From Spirochaetales bacterium (GTDB taxonomy: Bacteria > Spirochaetota > Spirochaetia > JABMQR01), in NCBI GenBank assembly GCA_023139255.1, contig JAGLNY010000106.1, forward strand, positions 1 through 21,764: a stretch of 21,764 nucleotides of DNA. Reading direction: 5' to 3'. The position numbers were made by a program, and so were the translations under genes. Positions 1-6,613 of the stretch are shown here, piece after piece. The number at the start of each line of letters is the position of its first letter. The stretch's first letter is position 1. The notes beneath the pieces are model-generated. The model did not search any database and was not told where the DNA came from. It saw only the letters and a program-made list of their open reading frames with translations.

Positions 1-444
1 GGAAGAATGGTAACCGGTCCTTTTGGGTATCTTGTAAGCAGGGTAAGACAGGTTGCAGAAAAATATAAAACGTACGTTGGGCTTGATTCATGTATGACCA
101 ACCTTATGCGTCCTGCTTTATATGGTGCATATCATCATATAACAGTTCCCGGTAAAGAAAATGAACCTGCAGATTCAGTATATGATGTAACTGGTTCATT
201 GTGCGAAAATAATGATAAATTTGCCATTGACAGGTCATTACCGAAAATTGATGTAGGGGATATCGTGGTTATCCATGATGCAGGGGCACACGGGTATGCA
301 ATGGGATTTAACTATAACGGTAAGCTCAGGTCAAGTGAATTACTGCTTCAGCAGGATGGTACTGTCCGCATGATAAGAAGGGCTGAGACAATCGAGGATT
401 ATTTATCTACATTGTCATTTGATGATGTTGTTATTGAATTATAA
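1..444 (+). CDS. lysA: Diaminopimelate decarboxylase-type protein, C-terminal part (5' truncated by window edge)
   Basis: The frame is open from base 1, so this is the last ~147 residues of a longer protein that begins outside the window. The visible part matches the C-terminal beta-barrel of fold-type III PLP decarboxylases. It has a GRMVTGPFG segment, then SLCENNDKF followed by a GD(I)VVIHDAGAHGYAMGFNYNG stretch, in the order usual for diaminopimelate decarboxylase, the last enzyme of lysine synthesis (meso-diaminopimelate to lysine plus CO2). The cysteine of SLCEN corresponds to the active-site Cys that the barrel contributes across the dimer interface. The gene converges on glnN with a hairpin between them. 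Other members of the family, such as carboxynorspermidine or ornithine/arginine decarboxylases, are possible because the PLP-lysine domain is not visible, but the barrel motifs favour LysA. Confidence 0.78.
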   Translation, partial: GRMVTGPFGYLVSRVRQVAEKYKTYVGLDSCMTNLMRPALYGAYHHITVPGKENEPADSVYDVTGSLCENNDKFAIDRSLPKIDVGDIVVIHDAGAHGYAMGFNYNGKLRSSELLLQQDGTVRMIRRAETIEDYLSTLSFDDVVIEL

Positions 445-445
445 A

Positions 446-489
446 GGGAGAGACTGTCTGGTAGACAACAATTTTGCGGACAGTCTCCC
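446..489. terminator. Hairpin between convergent lysA and glnN, likely shared terminator
   Basis: A 9-bp perfect inverted repeat (GAGACTGTC at 450-458, GACAGTCTC at 479-487) is flanked by further GGG/CC pairing with one bulged base. It starts 1 nt after the lysA stop and ends 12 nt before the glnN stop. A T-rich stretch follows the hairpin only in the glnN direction (CCCTTTATAATT on the minus strand); after lysA there is no clear T run. Position between converging stop codons supports a transcription end, but termination is inferred. Confidence 0.6.
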
Positions 490-501
490 AAAAGCATATC
501 A

Positions 502-2625
502 TTAAAGTCTGAAAAGCATATCTTCATACGATGGATACGGCCAATAAGATTTATCCGTGATTTTTTCCAGCGCATCACCCACTTCTCTCAAGGCTTCCAT
601 AGCAGGAACAACAAAATTCCTATAAACCTTTGCCTGCTCGTTAACTGAATTCTCCAGCTCCAGAGCTTTAGTTATTTCAATCTCAAGTTCATCAGATTTC
701 CCAAGTACTGCATTAATCAAAAGAGATAGTTTTTTAATAAGCTTTTCCTGTCCTGGAGCAAAAATACCAAGTGATTTCTGCGCTGTGACAGAATCAAGAA
801 TTTCCTGCATATATCTTGTCGCAGCAGGGGCTATGAGTCGTTTTGCCATTTCCACCATAACACCGGCCTCAATATTTATCTGCTTACTGTATGTTTCCAG
901 ATATATTTCCAGTCTGGATTCAAGCTCTGCTTTTGTTAAAACCTGCTGCTTCTCAAATAAAGTTACACAAGAATCTGAAATCAATTCCTGCAGTGCATCT
1001 ACAGTACATGACAGATTTGGTAGGCCGCGTTTCTCAGCCTCTTTCACCCAATCCTCAGCGTAACCATTACCGTTGAAAACAATCCTCCGATGCCGACTGT
1101 AGTATTCTTTGACGATTGATTTTATTTCACTTAGTGAATCTTCCGCCTTTTCCAGTCTGTCAGCAAATTCTGATAAAATTTCAGCTATTGTTGTGTTGAG
1201 CATGACATTTGGTCCAGCAAGTGACTGGGATGAACCAACCATCCTGAATTCAAACTTATTACCGGTAAAAGCGAAGGGTGAAGTTCTGTTTCGGTCAGTC
1301 ATGTCAATTGGAAAGTTCGGGAGTGTCGTCACCCCGATTTCCATCTCCTGCCCATCCCGTTTTTTATATCTCCTGCCTTCTGCAATTGCATCCAGGATTT
1401 CACTAAGCTGATCTCCCAGATAAATTGATATTATAGCCGGGGGAGCCTCGTTTGCTCCTAATCTGTGGTCATTACCGGAATTTGCTGCGGAAAGTCTGAG
1501 AAGTGGCGCATATTTGTCTACTGCAGTTATGACAGCTGTAAGAAAAAGCAGGAACTGGGCATTATCTTCCGGACTTTTCCCAGGGTGCAGGAGTCTCAGC
1601 CCATCATCCGTCGTTATTGACCAGTTGTTATGCTTGCCGGAACCATTAACTCCAGCAAAAGGTTTCTCATGGAGAAGAGCCACCATACCATGTCTGTTCG
1701 CAACTGTTTTTAATATTTCCATAACCAACTGGTTGCTGTCAGTAGATAGGTTAGAGGTGGAATAGACCGAAGCAATTTCAAACTGGTTTGGGGCTACTTC
1801 ATTATGCTGTGTTTTTGCAGATATACCGAGACGCCATAGTTCATAATTCAGTTCATGCATAAAAAGAGCAACACGTTCCTTAATAGCACCAAAATAGTGA
1901 TCATCAAGTTCCTGCCCCTTAGCACTCATTGTGCCGAAAACCGTCCTGCCTGTTAACAGCAGGTCGGGTCTCTTTTCATAGAGAGATTCATCCACAAGAA
2001 AATATTCCTGTTCGGGACCTACTTCAGATATAACACGTTTTGATGTCTTGTTTCCAAGTGCCTTTAGTATGCGCATTGCACCTTTATTAACGGCTTCCAT
2101 TGATCTGAGTAAGGGAACCTTTTTATCAAGCGCCTCACCCGTATAAGAGACAAATGCTGTTGGGACTGTGAGGGTTTTAACTCCTTTCATATCCTTAATA
2201 AATGCAGGGGATGTAGTATCCCAGGCTGTATACCCGCGGGCCTCAAATGTGGCACGAAGTCCGCCACTTGGAAATGAGGAAGCATCCGGTTCACCCTGAG
2301 TGAGTTCTTTTCCTGAAAACTCAAGAAGTACTGTCCCATCAGGACCCGGGTTGATAAATGAATCATGTTTTTCCGCAGTGAGACCAGTCAGAGGCTGGAA
2401 CCAATGTGAGTAATGAGTTGCCCCTTTTTCTATTGCCCAGTCCTTCATTGAGTTGGCCACAATTTCCGCAATCTCAATTGTAAGGGCTTTTGAACCTTCC
2501 TGAGTAAGTTTTAGTCTCTTGTACACATTAGCGGGCAATCTTTCTTTCATCACTGCATCGCTGAAGCAGTTTTCGCCATAAATCTCTGTTAATGGGTTTT
2601 TTGAATAATCTATATGCTCTGACAT
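502..2625 (-). CDS. glnN: Type III glutamine synthetase (GlnN)
   Basis: This cytoplasmic enzyme makes glutamine from glutamate, ammonia and ATP. Its 707 residues fit the GSIII family (about 700-730), much longer than GSI (about 450-470). Family blocks appear in order: HYSHWFQPLTG (71-81), GPEQEYFLVD (203-212, catalytic Glu residues), NEVAPNQFE (275-283), KPFAGVNGSGKHNNWS (321-336), a SGNDHRLGANEAPPAIIS block (~383-400) and DRNRTSPFAFTGNKFEFR (~444-461). The C-terminal ~200 residues are helical, as in other GSIII. The start is supported by AGGAG spaced 7 nt from the ATG. The gene lies downstream of amtB-glnB but has its own sigma-54 promoter (2715-2729) and a pair of upstream operators, so it is probably induced under nitrogen limitation. 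GSIII is not known to be adenylylated as GSI is, which fits control at transcription. Confidence 0.96.
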   Translation of the reverse strand: MSEHIDYSKNPLTEIYGENCFSDAVMKERLPANVYKRLKLTQEGSKALTIEIAEIVANSMKDWAIEKGATHYSHWFQPLTGLTAEKHDSFINPGPDGTVLLEFSGKELTQGEPDASSFPSGGLRATFEARGYTAWDTTSPAFIKDMKGVKTLTVPTAFVSYTGEALDKKVPLLRSMEAVNKGAMRILKALGNKTSKRVISEVGPEQEYFLVDESLYEKRPDLLLTGRTVFGTMSAKGQELDDHYFGAIKERVALFMHELNYELWRLGISAKTQHNEVAPNQFEIASVYSTSNLSTDSNQLVMEILKTVANRHGMVALLHEKPFAGVNGSGKHNNWSITTDDGLRLLHPGKSPEDNAQFLLFLTAVITAVDKYAPLLRLSAANSGNDHRLGANEAPPAIISIYLGDQLSEILDAIAEGRRYKKRDGQEMEIGVTTLPNFPIDMTDRNRTSPFAFTGNKFEFRMVGSSQSLAGPNVMLNTTIAEILSEFADRLEKAEDSLSEIKSIVKEYYSRHRRIVFNGNGYAEDWVKEAEKRGLPNLSCTVDALQELISDSCVTLFEKQQVLTKAELESRLEIYLETYSKQINIEAGVMVEMAKRLIAPAATRYMQEILDSVTAQKSLGIFAPGQEKLIKKLSLLINAVLGKSDELEIEITKALELENSVNEQAKVYRNFVVPAMEALREVGDALEKITDKSYWPYPSYEDMLFRL

Positions 2626-2662
2626 GGAATCTCCTTATGTATATAATACGATGATTTGTAAA

Positions 2663-2702
2663 TAACACTACTGCAAAAATTTTATTTTCTGCGGTAGTGT
2701 TA
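2663..2702 (-). repeat. Hairpin at the predicted 5' end of the glnN transcript
   Basis: A perfect 9-bp inverted repeat (TAACACTAC 2663-2671, GTAGTGTTA 2694-2702) is extended after one mismatch by three more pairs and an A/T-rich inner stem. The sigma-54 promoter at 2715-2729 predicts transcription starting at about 2703, so the mRNA would begin with this stem. The downstream arm ends ~37 nt before the start codon. It is not followed by a U run, so it does not look like a terminator. A role in mRNA stability or as a regulator site is inference. Confidence 0.7.
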
Positions 2703-2714
2703 TGAACATTATCA

Positions 2715-2729
2715 GCAATTATTATGCCA
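2715..2729 (-). promoter_or_regulatory. Sigma-54 (-24/-12) promoter of glnN
   Basis: On the minus strand the sequence is TGGCATAATAATTGC, with GG and GC exactly 10 nt apart as required for RpoN promoters. Only the base after TGGCA departs from the common TGGCAC form. The predicted start point is about 2703, giving a 78-nt leader to glnN. The same TGGCAT...TTGC form is found upstream of amtB. Confidence 0.85.
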
Positions 2730-2838
2730 ATTGCAAAACAACTCAGATAGATAGAATATAAAACATTGTAACACAAGAAATAAATTTTCTATATTCGATC
2801 AGTTCCGAAAAAATTCAAGCAATCAATACTGACAAATA

Positions 2839-2854
2839 CCTACGATTATGTATG
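2839..2854. promoter_or_regulatory. Candidate activator operator, glnN proximal copy
   Basis: CCTACG-ATTA-TGTATG, a one-mismatch-per-arm copy of the palindrome CCTACA-N4-TGTAGG. Its centre is about 144 bp upstream of the predicted glnN start point, a usual distance for an enhancer-binding activator of sigma-54. A second copy lies 31 bp further upstream. Confidence 0.55.
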
Positions 2855-2869
2855 TAATAACTGTTGCAA

Positions 2870-2885
2870 GTTACATAAGTGTAGG
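2870..2885. promoter_or_regulatory. Candidate activator operator, glnN distal copy
   Basis: GTTACA-TAAG-TGTAGG has a perfect right arm, while the left arm matches the inner four bases of CCTACA-N4-TGTAGG. It is about 175 bp upstream of the predicted glnN start and 31 bp from the proximal copy, about three helical turns. It sits just after the glnB stop codon. Confidence 0.5.
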
Positions 2886-2892
2886 AAATGCT

Positions 2893-3234
2893 TTAGCCTA
2901 TGGCTTTATGACCCGTATCACCATTTCTTATACGTATGCATTCTTCAATGGGCATAACGAAAATTTTACCGTCACCTATTTCCCCGGTCCTGGCACCTGC
3001 TATAATACCGTCAATAGTTGGCTTTAAAAAGTCCTCATTCACGGCAATCTCAATTCTCACTTTTTTCAATAAATTTACTTCTATATCAACACCCCTATAA
3101 ACTTCCGTATATCCCATCTGCTGACCGCAGCCGAGTGAGTTGGTTACTGATATTTTGTAAATCTGCCTTTTATATAATTCCTGTTTTACGGAATTAAGCT
3201 TCTCAGGCTGAATGTAAGCAATAACTAATTTCAT
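2893..3234 (-). CDS. glnB: PII nitrogen-regulatory protein (GlnB/GlnK family)
   Basis: A 113-residue signal transducer that binds ATP/ADP and 2-oxoglutarate as a trimer and controls partners, typically the ammonium channel encoded next to it. Visible marks are the GYTEVYRG segment leading into the T-loop (41-48), the TGEIGDGKIFV nucleotide-binding B-loop (83-93) and the C-terminal IRIRNGDTG. Residue 51 is Ile where enterobacterial PII has the uridylylated Tyr51; Tyr46 is kept. The start has GGGAGG spaced 6 nt from the ATG. It lies 14 nt after amtB, so the two are surely cotranscribed from the amtB sigma-54 promoter. The link to AmtB argues for GlnK-like gating of the channel; contact with the neighbouring NifA-type activator is also possible. 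The choice between the names glnB and glnK cannot be settled from sequence alone. Confidence 0.95.
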   Translation of the reverse strand: MKLVIAYIQPEKLNSVKQELYKRQIYKISVTNSLGCGQQMGYTEVYRGVDIEVNLLKKVRIEIAVNEDFLKPTIDGIIAGARTGEIGDGKIFVMPIEECIRIRNGDTGHKAIG

Positions 3235-3248
3235 AAGTAACCTCCCGA

Positions 3249-4571
3249 CTACATATTGGAAAAAATCTGGAAACCGCTGTAAGATTCGGTTCCATGTTCG
3301 CTGATATCCAGACCTGTTAGTTCCTCTTTGTGGGATACTCGAAGTCCGGCTGTCTTTTTAATCAGGAAAAACAGAAGGGCTGAAGTGGCAGCAGTCCAGG
3401 CAATGACAACAACAGCCCCTAGCAGCTGTATACTGAACTGATGTATTCCACCTCCGTAAAAAAGCCCCTTAATATCATCAGTATTTGCAAATAGCCCAAC
3501 AGACAGAGTTCCCCATAGACCGCAAACCCCATGAACGGAGACAGCACCAACCGGGTCATCTATATGAAGAACTTTATCAAACAACTCAACAGAATACACA
3601 ACAATGATACCGGCAATAAGTCCTATGATAAGAGCTCCAGTGGGAGAAACAACCGCTGTTGGGGCAGTAATTCCCACAAGACCTGCAAGAGCACCGTTCA
3701 GGGACATCGATATATCCGGTTTTCCAAAATGTGTCCAGGATATGAACATGGCGCCGATCGCACCTGCCGCAGCGCCAAGAGTAGTTGTTACAGCTACTGT
3801 TGATATAGACAGGTCCGTGCCGCTTAAAGTAGAACCACAGTTAAATCCATACCAGCCAAACCATAAAATAAATACACCTAGACTTGCCAGTGGGATATTA
3901 TGACCTGGAATAGCTTTTACTGATACCTTATTCCCTATTTTAACATACTTACCAATTCTTGGACCCAGGATTATTGCTCCCATCATAGCGGCCCAGCCAC
4001 CTACTGAATGTACGACTGTTGAGCCGGCAAAATCATGAAAACCAAGATCTGCAAGCCAGCCGCCTCCCCAAATCCAATGACCTGAAACAGGATAAATCAA
4101 CCCGGAAATAAAAACAGTGTAAATTAAATAGGATGAGAATTTAGTTCTTTCGGCCATGGCTCCGGAAACAATCGTTGCCGCTGTAGCCGCAAAAACTACC
4201 TGAAACATCCAATCCCTGAAAAGAGTTGAGCCTGCAGCACTTATGAAAAATTGTGAAGTTCCAAAAAGACCGCCAGCAGAAGCACCATACATCAGAGCCC
4301 AGCCAACAGCCCAGAAAACAACTGCACCAGTGCAGAAATCCATAAGATTTTTCATAATTATATTGCCGGCATTTTTTGATCGTGTTAACCCCATCTCAAC
4401 CATTGCAAAACCAGCTTGCATAAAAAACACCAATACAGCAGCTAAAATTAACCAGATCATATCAATTGATTCCTGGTGGAGTACTACTGTATCACTAAGT
4501 TCTGTGGCAAAGACTATACTGCAGCTGACAAAAGCCAACAGAAGTACAAGAAAAGCAGTTTTTCCTTTCAT
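3249..4571 (-). CDS. amtB: Ammonium channel AmtB
   Basis: An inner-membrane Amt/Rh channel that takes up ammonium. It begins with a signal-peptide-like stretch (MKGKTAFLVLLLAFVSCS...FATELSD) followed by about eleven membrane helices. Counting from the upstream ATG at 4577, the conserved Asp182 and pore His190 are in DFAGSTVVHSVGG and the second pore His349 is in VSVHGVCGLWG. I chose the ATG at 4571 (440 aa) because AGGGAG is 7 nt upstream of it; the ATG at 4577 (442 aa) would be only 1-2 nt from that site. A sigma-54 promoter lies at 4610-4624 with a ~25-nt leader. amtB leads an amtB-glnB operon, the classical pairing in which PII blocks the channel when nitrogen is plentiful. Confidence 0.96.
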   Translation of the reverse strand: MKGKTAFLVLLLAFVSCSIVFATELSDTVVLHQESIDMIWLILAAVLVFFMQAGFAMVEMGLTRSKNAGNIIMKNLMDFCTGAVVFWAVGWALMYGASAGGLFGTSQFFISAAGSTLFRDWMFQVVFAATAATIVSGAMAERTKFSSYLIYTVFISGLIYPVSGHWIWGGGWLADLGFHDFAGSTVVHSVGGWAAMMGAIILGPRIGKYVKIGNKVSVKAIPGHNIPLASLGVFILWFGWYGFNCGSTLSGTDLSISTVAVTTTLGAAAGAIGAMFISWTHFGKPDISMSLNGALAGLVGITAPTAVVSPTGALIIGLIAGIIVVYSVELFDKVLHIDDPVGAVSVHGVCGLWGTLSVGLFANTDDIKGLFYGGGIHQFSIQLLGAVVVIAWTAATSALLFFLIKKTAGLRVSHKEELTGLDISEHGTESYSGFQIFSNM

Positions 4572-4609
4572 GAACATTCTCCCTGTTTATTTATTTGATT
4601 CTTGCAGAA

Positions 4610-4624
4610 GCAATTTCCATGCCA
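4610..4624 (-). promoter_or_regulatory. Sigma-54 (-24/-12) promoter of amtB-glnB
   Basis: Minus-strand TGGCATGGAAATTGC, with GG and GC 10 nt apart. Predicted start near 4598, about 27 nt before the amtB start codon. It shares the TGGCAT...TTGC form of the glnN promoter. Confidence 0.87.
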
Positions 4625-4922
4625 GAAACTATCTAATGAAAATTATTGTACGTTTTGATAAGAGATAGTTGGGTTGATACACAATTTCTGCAATACACAT
4701 CAAGGAACTGATGTTTTTCGGGGAAGGGAGAGTCACTGTATGTATTATTCCTTTGCACCAAAAGAATAAGTAAATTGTACAACTTATCGGGAAGTATTTT
4801 GATCCTGGTTCTGAATGTATATAAGATTTGTGTTTTATACTCAGTAGGAGAAAAAAAAATTAGCTGAAAATCTTTAGTGAGGTAAGTGTTTGGTAATGAA
4901 CTTTTATATTTAAGTTGTAAAA
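4625..4922. other. Non-coding stretch between amtB promoter and activator gene
   Basis: About 300 bases without a credible gene. The only structure I see is an 8-bp inverted repeat, AACTATCT at 4627-4634 and AGATAGTT at 4663-4670, which ends 3 bp upstream of the amtB -24 element and could be a regulator site. An open frame on the minus strand crosses the region but looks like AT-rich noise. The stretch may serve as DNA that loops to bring the operators at 4925-4970 to the promoter. Confidence 0.6.
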
Positions 4923-4924
4923 TA

Positions 4925-4940
4925 CATACAGTGATGTAGG
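4925..4940. promoter_or_regulatory. Candidate activator operator, amtB proximal copy
   Basis: CATACA-GTGA-TGTAGG, one base off the palindrome CCTACA-N4-TGTAGG. It is about 335 bp upstream of the predicted amtB start point, far but workable for an activator that acts by DNA looping. Confidence 0.55.
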
Positions 4941-4954
4941 AGTAAAAGGTGTAA

Positions 4955-4970
4955 CCTACAAACATGTATG
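4955..4970. promoter_or_regulatory. Candidate activator operator, amtB distal copy
   Basis: CCTACA-AACA-TGTATG, one base off the palindrome, placed exactly 30 bp from the proximal copy. The same paired layout is seen upstream of glnN. Confidence 0.55.
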
Positions 4971-4978
4971 TAAATAGA

Positions 4979-6517
4979 TTAGTAGTTTTTATACTTATTA
5001 GTATTAATTTTGTATTTTTCAACGCGAAGTCCCATTATTCGTTCTGAAATTCCAAGGTTCCTTGCAGCTTTTGCCCGGTTGCCTCTGGCTGTTTTCAAAG
5101 CGTCAGCCAGCAGCTCTTGCTCAAAATCATCCAGGGCATGCTGCAGCGTGCTGTCAAATTGCGTATTGGAAGATTCGGCTGACTGCAGGCTGGGAGGTAA
5201 ATGGTAGCCGTGAATCACATCATCACTGCTCAGCAAAACCGCTCTTTCAATACAATTTTCCAGTTCTCTCACATTGCCCGGCCAATGATACATCATAAAC
5301 AAATCTATGGTTGCACTGGTAATTCTTTTAATATTTCTGTGATTTCTCTTATTATATTTCTCTATGAAATGATCGCATAGTAGTATAATATCGCTTTTCC
5401 TATCACGAAGGGGAGGTATATGGATGGGAAAAACATTGAGCCGGTAATAAAGGTCTTCACGAAATGTGCCTTTTAGGATTTCATCTTCCAGATTTCTGTT
5501 AGTTGCCGTAATCAACCTGACATCAACTTTAATAGTACGGACACCCCCCACACGCTCGAATTCCTGTTCTTGAATAACTCTGAGGAGTTTAACCTGCATT
5601 TGGGGTGACAGTTCAGCAATTTCATCAAGAAAAAGTGTACCTTTATTCGCAAGCTCAAACCGCCCTTTACGTTCAGCAAAAGCACCGGTAAAAGCTCCCT
5701 TTTCGTGTCCAAACAGCTCGCTTTCAATCACACTTTCCGGTAACGCAGCACAATTTACCTTTATAAAAGGCTTATCTGGGCGAAAACTGTTGTAATGAAT
5801 CTCATGTGCAAACAGTTCTTTACCCGTACCGCTTTCACCGCGGATTAAAACTGTTGCTTCACTTTTGCAGACTTGCCCGATTAAATCGAAAGCTTCCTGA
5901 ATTGACTGAGATCTACCTATAATATTTGCCGGCTGGAAACGGTCAATCAGTTCCTTGAGAAGGCGATCATTTTCAGCCTGCAGCCTTTCTTTCTCTTCAC
6001 GCAACCCCTGACGTAACTTAACGGCCCGTGCAACCATAGATGAAATGATCGATAACAGCTTTACAAAAACATCCAGATTAAACCCTTCTTCATTCCGGCT
6101 TGTAATATTCATAGTCCCGATTGTACTGTTGCCGATTCGAATAGGAACGCAGATAAAAGCAGTTTTGTGTCCATCAGCATCGCTGATTATCAACTCGGCG
6201 CCAGTTTTATTTACAAGAGTCCTGTCACTATTAATATCCTCAATAATAATAGGGTTGCCGGTTTTAAATACCTGACCGGTGATACCTTCACCAATTTTAT
6301 ATCTTCCGCGTTTTTTCTGGCTTCTGGTTAAACCATAAGCAGATTCAATTAAAATTTCATTTGTTTCACGATTCAGAAGAGTTATTGCGCCGCGTATCAT
6401 AGGGCTATGTGCAGCAAGAGAATCCAGAATCGGTGAAATTATCTGCTTTAAATCTTCTGATTTATCAAGAATTTTACTTATTTCAAATAGTACAGTAAGT
6501 TCCAACATCTCTTTCAT
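4979..6517 (-). CDS. nifA: NifA-type sigma-54-dependent transcriptional activator
   Basis: A 512-residue enhancer-binding protein. Residues ~15-170 form a GAF sensor domain, followed by a charged helical linker (~170-192). Residues ~197-430 are the AAA+ domain, with Walker A GESGTGKE (227-234), the sigma-54-contacting GAFTGA loop (274-279) and Walker B TLFLDE (294-299). The C-terminus is a Fis-type helix-turn-helix (~468-505, GNRAKAARNLGISERIMGLRV). There is no receiver domain, so it is not an NtrC response regulator. The linker before the HTH lacks the cysteine motif of oxygen-sensitive NifA proteins. No nif genes are visible; its neighbours amtB, glnB and glnN all lie behind sigma-54 promoters, so those are the likely targets. 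A candidate operator overlaps its own promoter, suggesting autoregulation. The name is by family; nitrogen fixation itself is not implied. Confidence 0.88.
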   Translation of the reverse strand: MKEMLELTVLFEISKILDKSEDLKQIISPILDSLAAHSPMIRGAITLLNRETNEILIESAYGLTRSQKKRGRYKIGEGITGQVFKTGNPIIIEDINSDRTLVNKTGAELIISDADGHKTAFICVPIRIGNSTIGTMNITSRNEEGFNLDVFVKLLSIISSMVARAVKLRQGLREEKERLQAENDRLLKELIDRFQPANIIGRSQSIQEAFDLIGQVCKSEATVLIRGESGTGKELFAHEIHYNSFRPDKPFIKVNCAALPESVIESELFGHEKGAFTGAFAERKGRFELANKGTLFLDEIAELSPQMQVKLLRVIQEQEFERVGGVRTIKVDVRLITATNRNLEDEILKGTFREDLYYRLNVFPIHIPPLRDRKSDIILLCDHFIEKYNKRNHRNIKRITSATIDLFMMYHWPGNVRELENCIERAVLLSSDDVIHGYHLPPSLQSAESSNTQFDSTLQHALDDFEQELLADALKTARGNRAKAARNLGISERIMGLRVEKYKINTNKYKNY

Positions 6518-6525
6518 GATTACAA

Positions 6526-6541
6526 CCTACAGAATTGTAGG
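6526..6541. promoter_or_regulatory. Candidate operator at the activator gene's own promoter
   Basis: CCTACA-GAAT-TGTAGG, a perfect palindrome with 6-bp arms, lies 8 nt upstream of the activator's start codon. It is the best copy of the motif found upstream of amtB and glnN. A second palindrome, TTACAA-G-TTGTAA, lies at 6547-6559. Being this close to the start codon and over a possible -10, it would repress rather than activate. Confidence 0.6.
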
Positions 6542-6560
6542 AATAATTACAAGTTGTAAA
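6534..6560 (-). promoter_or_regulatory. Possible sigma-70 promoter of the activator gene
   Basis: Minus-strand TTTACA (6560-6555) and TACAAT (6539-6534) each match the consensus at five of six positions, but the spacer is only 15 bp. Both hexamers overlap the palindromes at 6526-6541 and 6547-6559. Confidence 0.3.
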
Positions 6561-6613
6561 AATACAGATCCCTGTGAAAGGCAATGAAAGCCATGCTAAA
6601 TTATTGATATGAT

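Larger units (their letters stand above)
4923..4972. repeat. Nested two-arm palindrome just after the activator gene
   Basis: The arrangement is TACATACA (4923-4930), 4 nt, TGTAGG (4935-4940), 14 nt, CCTACA (4955-4960), 4 nt, TGTATGTA (4965-4972). Both arm pairs match perfectly and the spacers are symmetrical. Read as RNA from the activator gene it is a hairpin with an internal loop starting 6 nt after the stop and followed by UUUU, so it could act as a weak terminator. Read as DNA it is two copies of the 16-bp operator. Confidence 0.7.

Noticed and set aside
785..1765. Several plus-strand open frames inside glnN
   Set aside because: Antisense shadows of a strongly conserved gene, with serine/isoleucine-rich translations typical of reverse frames.
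2528..2776. Minus-strand open frame over the glnN promoter and 5' end
   Set aside because: It runs through the sigma-54 promoter and hairpin and into glnN in another frame; it is composition-driven.
2763..2838. Possible transcription terminator between glnB and glnN
   Set aside because: No stem of useful length with a following T run was found, so read-through from amtB-glnB into glnN cannot be excluded.
4633..5022. Minus-strand open frame of 129 codons between amtB and the activator
   Set aside because: It crosses the operators and overlaps the activator's C-terminus; the product is Tyr/Phe/Asn/Lys-rich as expected from AT-rich DNA, has no family features and no clear ribosome binding site.
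6536..6551. Classical NifA site TGT-N10-ACA upstream of the activator gene
   Set aside because: The match spans the gap between two better palindromes, and I found no such site upstream of amtB or glnN, so chance is likely.
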